DNA of 64,000 bases from Roseateles sp. (GTDB lineage Bacteria; Pseudomonadota; Gammaproteobacteria; Burkholderiales; Burkholderiaceae_C). The DNA is taken from NCBI GenBank assembly GCA_019234295.1, contig JAFALK010000046.1, positions 1-64,000 on the forward strand, in the 5' to 3' direction. The position numbers and the translations under genes were made by a program. Below, one piece after another: positions 56,779 through 64,000 of the stretch. How positions within the stretch are numbered: the stretch's first letter is position 1; each line of letters begins with the position of its first letter. The notes under the pieces were generated by a model. The model worked only from the letters and a program-made list of their open reading frames with translations. It made no database searches and was not told where the DNA came from.

Positions 56779-57777
56779 TCAAGCACTTCGACGCGGCAGG
56801 ATCCTGTTCAAGAAGACCTGCCCAAAGCCCAGTGGCGCCAAAGGATCCAGGGCGATATGCGCCCGAAGCAGCCTCCAGGGTAGCGGCTTGCGATGCGCGA
56901 GCCTGTGCAGCACATCCAGCGCGAAGGTCTCGCGCAACTGGCGTATCGAGCGTCGAAGGTGCTGCCGGAGCGGCAGATCGAGTTTGAACAGCCGTGCTGT
57001 GAGCTTGCGGTACTTCATCTCATTGTGAACTCGCAGCAGGTACGAATCCGTTCCCCAGCCGGATGCGGCATAGATGTTGACCCCGCGCCCATAGCGGGCT
57101 TCCGATTGAGTTGAGAAGACTGCGCGCGCACCACATTGGGACAGCTCCATCCAGAACAGATAGTCCTCGCCAGCATTGGTGAATTCGACGCGGAAACGTT
57201 GTTGGCCGAAACGTTCGTAGCGGTAGACCACGGTAGATGTGCCGACTGGATTGCCGACAATGATCTGTCGCAGCAGCTCGCCCCGGAATGCGTATAGATC
57301 AGCAGCGGGCTCGCCCGATTCAAAGTTCAGGGCCTGATGTTCCGCGACCTTGATGCGTCCCGAGCGCTCGAATGCACTGACGGCTTTCCCGAGCTGATGA
57401 TGGTCGGCGAAATAGAAGTCGAAGCCGGCGTCCAGCGCTCGCACGGCGCGCGCCAAATGGTCCGGCGACCATTCATCGTCGGAATCCAGGAAGGCGACAT
57501 AACGTGTCCCCTCAGGGGTGTGGTCGAGACCGGTGTTGCGCGCCGCTCCCGGACCGCCGTTGGCTTGGACGATCGTCCTGACCGATACCGACTGACAGCC
57601 AGTGGCTGTTACTTCTTCGCTCGCCGGATGCGGCGACGCATCGTCGACCACGATCACGTGGACCGGCAGGGGGCATCCCTGCTGCGCCTCGATGCTGCGC
57701 AAGGCACGAGCGAGCACGCCAGGCTCTCGCTGGAAGTACGGAATCACGACAGCGATGCAGGGCGGGGCGATGCTCAT
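56779..57777 (-). CDS. Glycosyltransferase family 2 protein
   Basis: The 332-residue enzyme has AVVIPYFQREPGVLARALRS, VIVVDDASPHPASEE, GGPGAARNTGLDHTPEGTRY, the metal motif LDSDDEW and the later AGEDYLFWMELSQCG. This is the same GT-A fold as the gene at 55644, and the pair may add successive sugars. The start at 57777 overlaps the stop of the FemAB-like gene (ATGA); longer frames are shadows of that gene. Confidence 0.9.
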   Translation of the reverse strand: MSIAPPCIAVVIPYFQREPGVLARALRSIEAQQGCPLPVHVIVVDDASPHPASEEVTATGCQSVSVRTIVQANGGPGAARNTGLDHTPEGTRYVAFLDSDDEWSPDHLARAVRALDAGFDFYFADHHQLGKAVSAFERSGRIKVAEHQALNFESGEPAADLYAFRGELLRQIIVGNPVGTSTVVYRYERFGQQRFRVEFTNAGEDYLFWMELSQCGARAVFSTQSEARYGRGVNIYAASGWGTDSYLLRVHNEMKYRKLTARLFKLDLPLRQHLRRSIRQLRETFALDVLHRLAHRKPLPWRLLRAHIALDPLAPLGFGQVFLNRILPRRSA

Positions 57778-58841
57778 GAGGTCTCCATCGCGGCTGCAGG
57801 TTCGGCGTTCGGCACGGATCGGCGAGCGCGGGCGAGTCTCTTGAGCCAGGCCCAGCGGAAGACGCCGAGGTGGTAAAGCGTTCGCTTGGTGTCGGTCCAG
57901 CGCGAGTGCCATTCCATGTAGCGGCCGAAGTACTCCAGCCGTTGTAAGCCCGTGTCGAAGCAATGTCGCATTTGCTCCTCGCGCAGCAGCGTGGCCGGGG
58001 AGTTCGCATGCTCGGCCTCGTCGTACGTCGTCTTCAGGATCGTCATGACGTCGTCGCGGCGCAGGCACAAATCGGTGGCCACGATGCGTCCGTCGAACAG
58101 GTACTGGTAAACCAGGGCTTCGCCGCGGTCGGCAGCCTGCTCGAGCAGTGCCAGATAGAAGCGACCCTGGGCGTTGCCGGCCTGGATGGCCGTACCGCCA
58201 CCGGCCTTCCAGCCGGCGCTCTCGAGGCGGCCGTATTCCTCGATGGCCCGGGCCATGTCAGCGCGCCTGGTCAACGTGCGCATCTCGGTGATTCGGCCGG
58301 CGGCGCTCAACCGGTTGTGCTGCTTGCGCACGTTCTGACGCAAATTCTTGCCGCGCGCAGCCCAGTATGACTCGAAGTCAGCTTGCAGGGTGACCCAACC
58401 CGTTTCGATGTAGTCGACATGTTCGGTATCGGCGGCGTCGTCGCCACGCGTTGCCATCTGTGGGTCGATTTGGGTGACGGTGACCGCCAGGCACAGGCCC
58501 AGCGGGCCGCGCAGCAACTGTCGCGAAAGGTCGGCGAGATCGAGCCCCTCGGCCGCGGCCCAGCAGCCCAGAGGGAGCTGGGACGGCTGAAATGTCTGCC
58601 AGCGAAGCGGGCCTTGCGGCGCGAGAACGAACATGGCTCGCACTTGTGCGCCGTCGCGCCCGATCAGCAGCCGCTCCTGACCGGTACCAAACTCAGTCAG
58701 GGCCAGAGCCACGGCGGCCGCATCGAGAAAGGGCCAGGCGCCGCGCTGCGAGTTGAGCGCGTCCCAGTCGCGCCGATGTTCGGACCCGTTCGCCAGCGCT
58801 GCCGCCGGCAGGTGATTCCATTGCAGTCGGGGCGTGGTCAT
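57774..58841 (-). CDS. GNAT/FemAB-type acetyltransferase (BioF2/CelD-like)
   Basis: The 355-residue protein has the paired GNAT layout of Acetyltransf_6/CelD proteins: ARGKNLRQNVRKQHNRLSAA in the middle, EYGRLESAGWKAGGGTAIQ and YQYLFDGRIVATDLCLRRDD. It is a second FemAB-like gene besides the one at 35819 but with different motifs. It may acylate or acetylate a sugar or lipid-linked intermediate. It lies between the DegT-type gene (11 bases) and the GT2 gene (four-base overlap), so all are likely one transcript. Confidence 0.82.
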   Translation of the reverse strand: MTTPRLQWNHLPAAALANGSEHRRDWDALNSQRGAWPFLDAAAVALALTEFGTGQERLLIGRDGAQVRAMFVLAPQGPLRWQTFQPSQLPLGCWAAAEGLDLADLSRQLLRGPLGLCLAVTVTQIDPQMATRGDDAADTEHVDYIETGWVTLQADFESYWAARGKNLRQNVRKQHNRLSAAGRITEMRTLTRRADMARAIEEYGRLESAGWKAGGGTAIQAGNAQGRFYLALLEQAADRGEALVYQYLFDGRIVATDLCLRRDDVMTILKTTYDEAEHANSPATLLREEQMRHCFDTGLQRLEYFGRYMEWHSRWTDTKRTLYHLGVFRWAWLKRLARARRSVPNAEPAAAMETS

Positions 58842-58852
58842 GGGCGTCGCAA

Positions 58853-60070
58853 TCAGCGTTGGGCGAGGGCGGCGACAGGGGCAGGCATGGACTCGCCTGC
58901 AAGCCCGTCGTCCATGGTCTGAATCAGCGCGGCCGCCACTTCGTCAATATCTGATTCTTCGAGATCCTGGTGGCAAAGCAGCTGCAACACGTGGTGGCTC
59001 CACAGCGGCCCCTGGTCGCCGGTCAGGGCCGGCACGCCCGGCCAGATACGGTCCCAGCGAAAGATCGGCAGGCGCTGCGCGCGCGCCATCCGATAGACCG
59101 GATCCGGGTCGTCGACCCAGAGCGGGAACACGTAGGGTGCAAAGCCGAGGTCGGACGCTGCACCTTGCATGAGCAGGGGCCGCGCGCCCGACACGGAGAC
59201 GAAATGCCGCGCGTATCTGGCGAAATTTCTCTGCCTGCGCCGGATATTGTTGCCTCTTGGCAGCGAGGCCCTGATCAGCCGGGTCGACAAGACCGGTGCG
59301 TCCGCGATGCGGCCCATGTCGCAGTCGACAATCATTTGCGCCTCCGACACCGGCTGTGCCCCCAGGGCTTCCGAGGCCGCCGCCGACGGTCGAGACGACT
59401 TCAGATTGAACAGCCAGGTCAGGCCCTTGTTCAGGCCGGCCAGACGCCCGTTGTGAGCGGAAATCTCCAGCACGTCCACGAAGCCCTTGATCTGGGTCCT
59501 GAAGCGCGGCGTGCTCAATTGCGGACGCGCGAGCGGCCTGTGCGCAGACACGAGGACGCCGCCTTCCGACATCGGCAGGAATTTGGAGAGACTGGCCGTC
59601 GCGAAATCACCCCAGGCACCGACCGGGCGCTCGCCAGCCTGACCGAACAGGCAATGCGCGCAGTCCTCGATCATGGCCACCCCGCGCTCGTCACACCAGC
59701 GGCGGACCTCGGCCAGCGATCGCGCGAACCCAAAGTAGTGCGGAACGAGAATGGCCTTGCACCCGTTTCGCTCTGCATCGATACCGGCCAGGTCCGGTAG
59801 TCCATCGGGCCGCAAGCCGTAGAAGACCGGGGCGAGGTGGGCGAACAGCACCGGCGCCACCATGGTCGGGCAATGGTACGTGGGCAGCAGGACGCCCGTT
59901 CCGGGCGGGAGTCGGAGTTGCAGAAGAGCCTGGTAGATGGCAGCGCGGCCGCTTGTCGTGTAGATCTTATGGGGCAGGTCGTCGACGCTGGGAATGCCCG
60001 GCGCATCCACGATCCTGAAACTGGACCAATCCAGCAGCGGCCCGCGGGGATAGGAAGGTTCAGGGCGCAT
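58853..60070 (-). CDS. DegT/DnrJ/EryC1/StrS-type PLP enzyme
   Basis: The 405-residue protein has the fold of sugar aminotransferases: YTTSGRAAIYQALLQLRLPP, LLPTYHCPTMVAPVLFA, VPHYFGFARSLAEVRRWCDE, MIEDCAHCLFG and a Lys in SLSKFLPMSEGGVLV. It may make an amino sugar or, given the acyl genes nearby, act on another substrate. The start at 60070 is chosen by the conserved region; an upstream ATG at 60151 would overlap the TPR gene. Neither has a strong ribosome site. Substrate unknown. Confidence 0.8.
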   Translation of the reverse strand: MRPEPSYPRGPLLDWSSFRIVDAPGIPSVDDLPHKIYTTSGRAAIYQALLQLRLPPGTGVLLPTYHCPTMVAPVLFAHLAPVFYGLRPDGLPDLAGIDAERNGCKAILVPHYFGFARSLAEVRRWCDERGVAMIEDCAHCLFGQAGERPVGAWGDFATASLSKFLPMSEGGVLVSAHRPLARPQLSTPRFRTQIKGFVDVLEISAHNGRLAGLNKGLTWLFNLKSSRPSAAASEALGAQPVSEAQMIVDCDMGRIADAPVLSTRLIRASLPRGNNIRRRQRNFARYARHFVSVSGARPLLMQGAASDLGFAPYVFPLWVDDPDPVYRMARAQRLPIFRWDRIWPGVPALTGDQGPLWSHHVLQLLCHQDLEESDIDEVAAALIQTMDDGLAGESMPAPVAALAQR

Positions 60071-60131
60071 CAACGGAGTGCGCCATCCGGGCCGCCTGTC
60101 GTCACAGCGTGCGCTGGAGTGATGCGGGATT

Positions 60132-60866
60132 TCATTGCCCGGCAGGTCCACTGGCAGCTTGGGCCGAGGATGCGGGCGCCGAGGCGGCCCCTGTCGGCGC
60201 CTCGGCGTCCACCCACTTTCCGGCCTGAATGAGCTTGCTTCGCAGCTCTGTCGGGGTCAGGCCGAGCGCTTGGGCCTTTCGGGCTTGGCGTAGCGCCGCA
60301 TCGAACTCACCCGCATCCAAATAGAGCAGGCCGAGATTGTTCTGCGTGAATGGGTCCTCGGGGTCTGCCTCCGACTCCACGTATTTCAGCTGCGGAATGG
60401 CCTCGTTCGTTCGCCCGTTCTTGATGAGGAAGCTGCTGAACAACATCCGCACGAGATGGTCGTCCGGTCTGAATCGCAAAGCTCGCTCGAAGTAGCATTC
60501 GACTGTGAATCGGGCGCCCCTGGGCTGCGGCAGGTGTTCGCGTTCGCCCAGGCGCATCATCGCGATCAGCGCACGGGGGTTGTTCGGGATGGCACGCAAG
60601 GTGTAGTCGATGTCGCCTCCCGGTGTCGCGCCCGTTGCGCCGCGCTCCAATGCTTCCACCTCTCGCGTGAAATGGGCACCGAGCACGATGGGCAGAAATT
60701 TTTTGTCGACCCTGTAGTCATAAGGGCCGTATTGCCCCACCACATAAACTTGACCACATGGGTTCGTGTGATCGACTTCCGCCCCGCGGCTGGGCGCGCA
60801 CACGCCAACCAGCCCGGCGGCACACAACAGAGCGGCGCCCAGGTTCGACACCTTGATCCTATTCAT
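60132..60866 (-). CDS. Exported TPR-repeat protein
   Basis: The 244-residue protein has a signal peptide (NLGAALLCAAGLVGVCAPSRGAE with the start omitted) and TPR-like helices, for example YFERALRFRPDDHLVRMLFS and TQNNLGLLYLDAGEFDAALR. The first part after the signal (NPCGQVYVVGQYGPYDYRVD) is a conserved-looking extension with a Cys. The C-terminus is Ala/Ser-rich. It should act as a periplasmic scaffold. It sits between the hydrolase genes and the DegT-type gene on the same strand. Confidence 0.78.
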   Translation of the reverse strand: MNRIKVSNLGAALLCAAGLVGVCAPSRGAEVDHTNPCGQVYVVGQYGPYDYRVDKKFLPIVLGAHFTREVEALERGATGATPGGDIDYTLRAIPNNPRALIAMMRLGEREHLPQPRGARFTVECYFERALRFRPDDHLVRMLFSSFLIKNGRTNEAIPQLKYVESEADPEDPFTQNNLGLLYLDAGEFDAALRQARKAQALGLTPTELRSKLIQAGKWVDAEAPTGAASAPASSAQAASGPAGQ

Positions 60867-60890
60867 CGCCCATCCAATCCCTGTGCTGAA

Positions 60891-61739
60891 TCATGACAGC
60901 GCCCTCAACCATTGTTCGGTGCATTGCTCCACCTCCGCACGCCAATCCGCACAGGAAAACGTGTGGTCTGCAGATTCGACGTCGACGCGTCGGATCATCG
61001 GGAGATCGAGTACCCCGCGCCATGCCGGATCCACGCGCGCGTGGTCCAGGAACTCCCGGGCAGTGTAATCATTGCCGCTCAAAATCAGCAGGGCTTGGAC
61101 GTCCAAACGGCGCAGGGCTCGAGCCATCCGTTGTTGGAACGACAGAACCCCCGCGCTTCGGGGTCCCGCTGCTTGACCCGCTATCGCGCGCAGATTGCTC
61201 CACAGGTCCCTGAGGGCCTTGCCCGCCACCTGGCCGCGCAGCAGTTTGGACCAGAACTCCGGCTGGCCGAGGCGCTGCAGGTAATAGTGCTTGACCTGGG
61301 TCCGGGCAAGACTGGCTTCGGAGCGCACCCAAGGATTGAGCAGGCAAAGGCCCCGAACGCGCGGGTCTGTCGTGCCGTCGCAATAGAGCAGCGCGGCCGA
61401 GGCGGCATCGCACAGGCCCCACAGGACGACTTCGCGCACGCCGGTGGCGCACAAGGCGTCGATGGCGGCTCGAATGTCGTCCGAGACGGCTTCGAAACTG
61501 CGCAAGTCGCCGCCGCTGTCGCCCATGCCTCGGTAGTCGAAGCGCAGCACCGGATGCCCTGCTGCGGCCAGCGCCCGCGCTAGCAGCGTGAACTGCCGGT
61601 GGCTGCCAGCTCGGTATTGCGGGCCCCCGACGATGACCAGCACGCCGAGATCCGAAGCGGCCTCTTGCGGCGCGGACAGCACACCGAGCAGCGGTTCGCC
61701 CAGGCACTCGAAGGGCAGCACAGATTCGCGAAATTTCAT
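60891..61739 (-). CDS. Exosortase A-associated alpha/beta hydrolase 1 (TIGR03100-like)
   Basis: The 282-residue alpha/beta hydrolase has FDYRGMGDSGGDLRSFEAVS, the nucleophile elbow WGLCDAASAAL with Cys110 in place of the usual Ser, an acid in LSGNDYTAREF and a His in ESADHTFSCADW. A Cys nucleophile is seen in dienelactone-hydrolase-like enzymes and can support thioester chemistry. It overlaps the hydrolase 2 gene by four bases and lies in the module with the acyl carrier protein, so an acyl-transfer or acyl-hydrolysis role is plausible. Confidence 0.9.
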   Translation of the reverse strand: MKFRESVLPFECLGEPLLGVLSAPQEAASDLGVLVIVGGPQYRAGSHRQFTLLARALAAAGHPVLRFDYRGMGDSGGDLRSFEAVSDDIRAAIDALCATGVREVVLWGLCDAASAALLYCDGTTDPRVRGLCLLNPWVRSEASLARTQVKHYYLQRLGQPEFWSKLLRGQVAGKALRDLWSNLRAIAGQAAGPRSAGVLSFQQRMARALRRLDVQALLILSGNDYTAREFLDHARVDPAWRGVLDLPMIRRVDVESADHTFSCADWRAEVEQCTEQWLRALS

Positions 61740-62599
61740 GCGGGCTCCGCTGCCAGAGCCGCCGAAGTGGCTGCCAGCAGAGCCGGCGCGTCCTCGATCT
61801 CAGTGGTTTGCCAGAACGCGGGACCGCGAAGCAACTGACTGCGAACCGCCCATCCCGCTGCCGACCACTGGGCCTGGGTCTGAGCCGAGACGGGGCTGAG
61901 GCTGGCATCTTCACGGCTGTCGAGCTCCAGCCATTCGACCCGGCCCACGTGATGGCCCGGCGGCTGGAGTCGGGCCGCTTCGAGTCCCTGCGCCAGTTCG
62001 GGGGAAAGGGCATAACCCGCAATTTCGACGCATTGCCCGGCGGCCAGTTGTTGGCGCATCTGTTCCATCAGACCCTTGGCTCCGCCACCCTGCATTTCGG
62101 CAGCGAGCTTGAGGCGCAGGAACTGCTGCAGCAGCGTCTTGCCGGCCGCCGGCGGCTGCCAGAAGCAGAAGTGGGCAGGTTCTTGCAGTTGCCGGGCCGC
62201 ATCCACGGCGACCAGGGCGCCGGCCCGGTGCCCCCAGAGCCACAAGGGGGCCGCGGCGTGATCGTCGTCGACTCGACGCAGCCAATCGCACGCTCTAAGC
62301 ACGTCCGCGGCCCACGCGGCCCAACTCGCGTCGCCAAAATCACCCGAGCTGTCACCGCAGCCCAGAAGGTCGATCTGCAGCACGCTGTAGCCCGCCTCAG
62401 CCAAGCCGCGCGACTGCAGCGCAACCATGCGGCGTGACTTGTGCATCTCTTCGGCCAGCGCATGGACATGCACGACGCGGCCCCGTGGCCTTGCGCCGTG
62501 AGCGCGATGAAAGACGCAGAGGCGCTGGCCCCCGGGCCCCCCGCCGCCCGACTCAGCAACCTGCAGGAAGAAGGGCTGTGCGCGCGGCGTCACGGGCAA
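61736..62599 (-). CDS. Exosortase A-associated alpha/beta hydrolase 2 (TIGR03101-like)
   Basis: The 287-residue protein keeps the fold (VVHVHALAEEMHKSRRMVAL, IDLLGCGDSSGDFGDASWAA) but its elbow reads LWGHRAGALVA, with Arg125 where the catalytic Ser would be. It is therefore unlikely to be a classical esterase; it may bind a partner or a ligand. It shares a four-base overlap with hydrolase 1 and begins 11 bases after the acyl carrier protein stop. Paired hydrolases 1 and 2 are recurrent in XrtA loci. Confidence 0.88.
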   Translation of the reverse strand: MPVTPRAQPFFLQVAESGGGGPGGQRLCVFHRAHGARPRGRVVHVHALAEEMHKSRRMVALQSRGLAEAGYSVLQIDLLGCGDSSGDFGDASWAAWAADVLRACDWLRRVDDDHAAAPLWLWGHRAGALVAVDAARQLQEPAHFCFWQPPAAGKTLLQQFLRLKLAAEMQGGGAKGLMEQMRQQLAAGQCVEIAGYALSPELAQGLEAARLQPPGHHVGRVEWLELDSREDASLSPVSAQTQAQWSAAGWAVRSQLLRGPAFWQTTEIEDAPALLAATSAALAAEPA

Positions 62600-62610
62600 G
62601 CGACGCCGGC

Positions 62611-62862
62611 TCAGGCCGCCAACTTGGAGGCGACAAAGTCGGTCAAGGAGCCGACGGTGGCGAAGATGTCGCCGCTCATCTCGTCGTCATCGATCATCAG
62701 GCCCAGGCGGTCCTCGAGGCTGGTGATCAGGCTCACGACGGCCATGGAGTCAAACTCAGGCAGCGCGCCGAACAGCGGCGTGTCCCGCTTGAATGTGCTG
62801 CTGCGCCCGCCTAGGCTCAGCACGTCGTCGAGGATACGGATGACTTCTTGTTGGGTGTCCAT
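62611..62862 (-). CDS. Acyl carrier protein
   Basis: The 83-residue protein has the four-helix ACP pattern and the phosphopantetheine site Ser39 in EFDSMAVVSLI. It is acidic, as expected. ACPs carry acyl chains as thioesters for transferases and ligases. It is the first gene of the minus-strand run (ACP, hydrolase 2, hydrolase 1, TPR protein and on), and is divergent from the acyl-CoA/ACP ligase gene, with 151 bases between starts. It is not the fatty-acid-synthesis ACP, whose gene neighbours are absent. Confidence 0.92.
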   Translation of the reverse strand: MDTQQEVIRILDDVLSLGGRSSTFKRDTPLFGALPEFDSMAVVSLITSLEDRLGLMIDDDEMSGDIFATVGSLTDFVASKLAA

Positions 62863-63013
62863 CGGTCTTGAGTCCCAGCTGGGGCGGCAGGGCGCCCACG
62901 CTTTTCATGGTGCCGCATCTTAGCCGCAGGCCCCTTGCTCCCCGGGGCGGGCGACCCCCGTGACGCAGGGGCTGTGAGATACTTTTTCGGCTCTCTCCCA
63001 ACACCTGCTTTCA

Positions 63014-64000
63014 ATGCCGACACGTCCGCTCGAATCGACCCTGTTGCATGAACTGATCCTGTTGGGGGCCGAGCGGCGTGGCGATGCGCTGGCCCTGACC
63101 CACGGCGGCGAACATCTGAGCTATGCGGATCTGGCGGCTGCCACGCGGTCATTCGCGAATGGTCTGCTCGATCTGGGCGTGCAGCGTGGCGAGCGCGTGG
63201 CCATCTACCTGGAGAAGCGTTTCGAGGCGGTGATCGCGAGCTTCGGCGCGCCGGCTGCTGGGGGCGTGTTCGTGCCGCTCAATCCGCTGCTCAAGCCCGA
63301 GCAGGTTGGCTTCATCCTTCGAGATTGCGGCGTGCGGGTGCTGGTCACTTCGCCGGAGCGCTACGCCCTGTTGACCGAGACACTCGGCGATTGCCCCGAG
63401 TTGCGCCACGTCGTGCTGACGGCCGCTGCGGCCGATGCCAAGCCCGTGGCCGGGCAGGCCATGCACGACTGGCGCGCGCTCCTGCAGGCATCAGGCCGGA
63501 CCGGCCACCGGGTGATCGACACCGACATGACTGCCATCCTCTACACCTCGGGCAGTACCGGCAAGCCCAAGGGCGTGGTGCTCTCGCATCGCAACATGGT
63601 GGCGGGCGGCAAGAGCGTGGCCAGCTACCTTGGCAACCATGAGCAAGACAGTCTGCTGGCGGCCTTGCCCCTGTCCTTCGACGCCGGCTTCTCGCAGCTG
63701 ACCACGGCCTTCCACGCGGGCGCGCGCGTTGTGCTCCTGAACTATCTGCTGCCGCGCGACGTGCTGCGCGCCCTGGAACGGGAACGGATCACCGGCCTGA
63801 CCGCCGTGCCCCCGCTGTACATCCAGCTGACCCAGAGCGAGTGGCCGGCCTCCATCGACTCGCACTTGCGCTACTTCGCCAACACCGGCGGCCGCATGCC
63901 GCGCGAGACGCTGGCCGCGCTGCGCGGCCGCGTGCCCTCGGCAAAGCCCTTCCTGATGTACGGCCTGACCGAGGCCTTCCGCTCGACCTATTTGCCGCCC
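63014..64000 (+). CDS. Acyl-CoA/acyl-ACP ligase, exosortase A-associated (TIGR03098-like), 3' end outside window
   Basis: The visible 329 residues are the N-terminal part of an ANL-superfamily adenylating enzyme. The phosphate-binding loop YTSGSTGKPKGVVLSHRNM starts at about residue 177, and FANTGGRMP and MYGLTEAFRSTYLPP follow near the edge. Such enzymes activate a carboxylic acid as its adenylate and load it on CoA or a carrier protein, most simply the ACP encoded divergently at 62611. The frame is open to the window end, so about a third of the usual 500-550 residues is missing from view. Confidence 0.92.
   Translation, partial: MPTRPLESTLLHELILLGAERRGDALALTHGGEHLSYADLAAATRSFANGLLDLGVQRGERVAIYLEKRFEAVIASFGAPAAGGVFVPLNPLLKPEQVGFILRDCGVRVLVTSPERYALLTETLGDCPELRHVVLTAAAADAKPVAGQAMHDWRALLQASGRTGHRVIDTDMTAILYTSGSTGKPKGVVLSHRNMVAGGKSVASYLGNHEQDSLLAALPLSFDAGFSQLTTAFHAGARVVLLNYLLPRDVLRALERERITGLTAVPPLYIQLTQSEWPASIDSHLRYFANTGGRMPRETLAALRGRVPSAKPFLMYGLTEAFRSTYLPP

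Overview
This window looks like a high-GC betaproteobacterial chromosome, most likely Burkholderiales of the Comamonadaceae or Leptothrix/Rubrivivax kind. The housekeeping block supports this: lptF and lptG run head-to-tail into a sirohydrochlorin-chelatase-like gene, a CysB-type regulator and a YbdL-type aminotransferase, and lie divergent from pepA-holC. No tRNA, rRNA or CRISPR array was seen.

Region 1 (1-8.5 kb) is a mixed left flank. A PEP-CTERM protein is divergent from a LuxR-type regulator, with a near-perfect inverted repeat between them. A gene-poor gap follows, holding the N-terminal stub of an IS4-type transposase. Then come a YfcG-like glutathione transferase, a conserved unknown, a phosphotransferase-fold gene overlapping a Crp/Fnr regulator, and a FimV-like membrane protein. 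Region 2 (8.4-16.4 kb) is the housekeeping block plus a branched-chain amino acid type periplasmic binding protein.

Region 3 (16.8 kb to the right edge) is an extensive exosortase A (XrtA)/PEP-CTERM exopolysaccharide locus. In order it carries: a phosphoglycosyl transferase; the PrsK histidine kinase, the sigma54 activator PrsR and the TPR lipoprotein PrsT; an N-acyl amino acid synthase-like acyltransferase that appears fused to a PilZ domain; a trypsin-like protease; a flocculation-type PEP-CTERM protein behind a textbook sigma54 promoter; a ThiF-like enzyme; the export, co-polymerase and tyrosine kinase genes; an outer-membrane protein; an ExeA-like ATPase; a deacetylase; a FemAB-like protein; glycosyltransferases; exosortase A with a C-terminal EpsI domain; two nucleotide-sugar dehydrogenases; an asparagine-synthase-type amidotransferase; an O-antigen-ligase-like membrane protein; and a second deacetylase. 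A second, variable half (50-63 kb) holds another amidotransferase-like gene without its N-terminal cysteine, a flippase, more glycosyltransferases (one in markedly low-GC DNA), a second FemAB-like protein and a DegT-type enzyme. It ends with an acyl module of two alpha/beta hydrolases, an acyl carrier protein and a divergent acyl-CoA/ACP ligase cut by the window end.

Taken together, the locus should build, modify and export a uronic-acid-containing, possibly amidated polysaccharide, and sort PEP-CTERM proteins into or through the envelope. PrsK/PrsR with sigma54 would switch on at least the flocculation-type PEP-CTERM gene. The PilZ fusion and the acyl module suggest extra control or an acylated product whose identity is not known.
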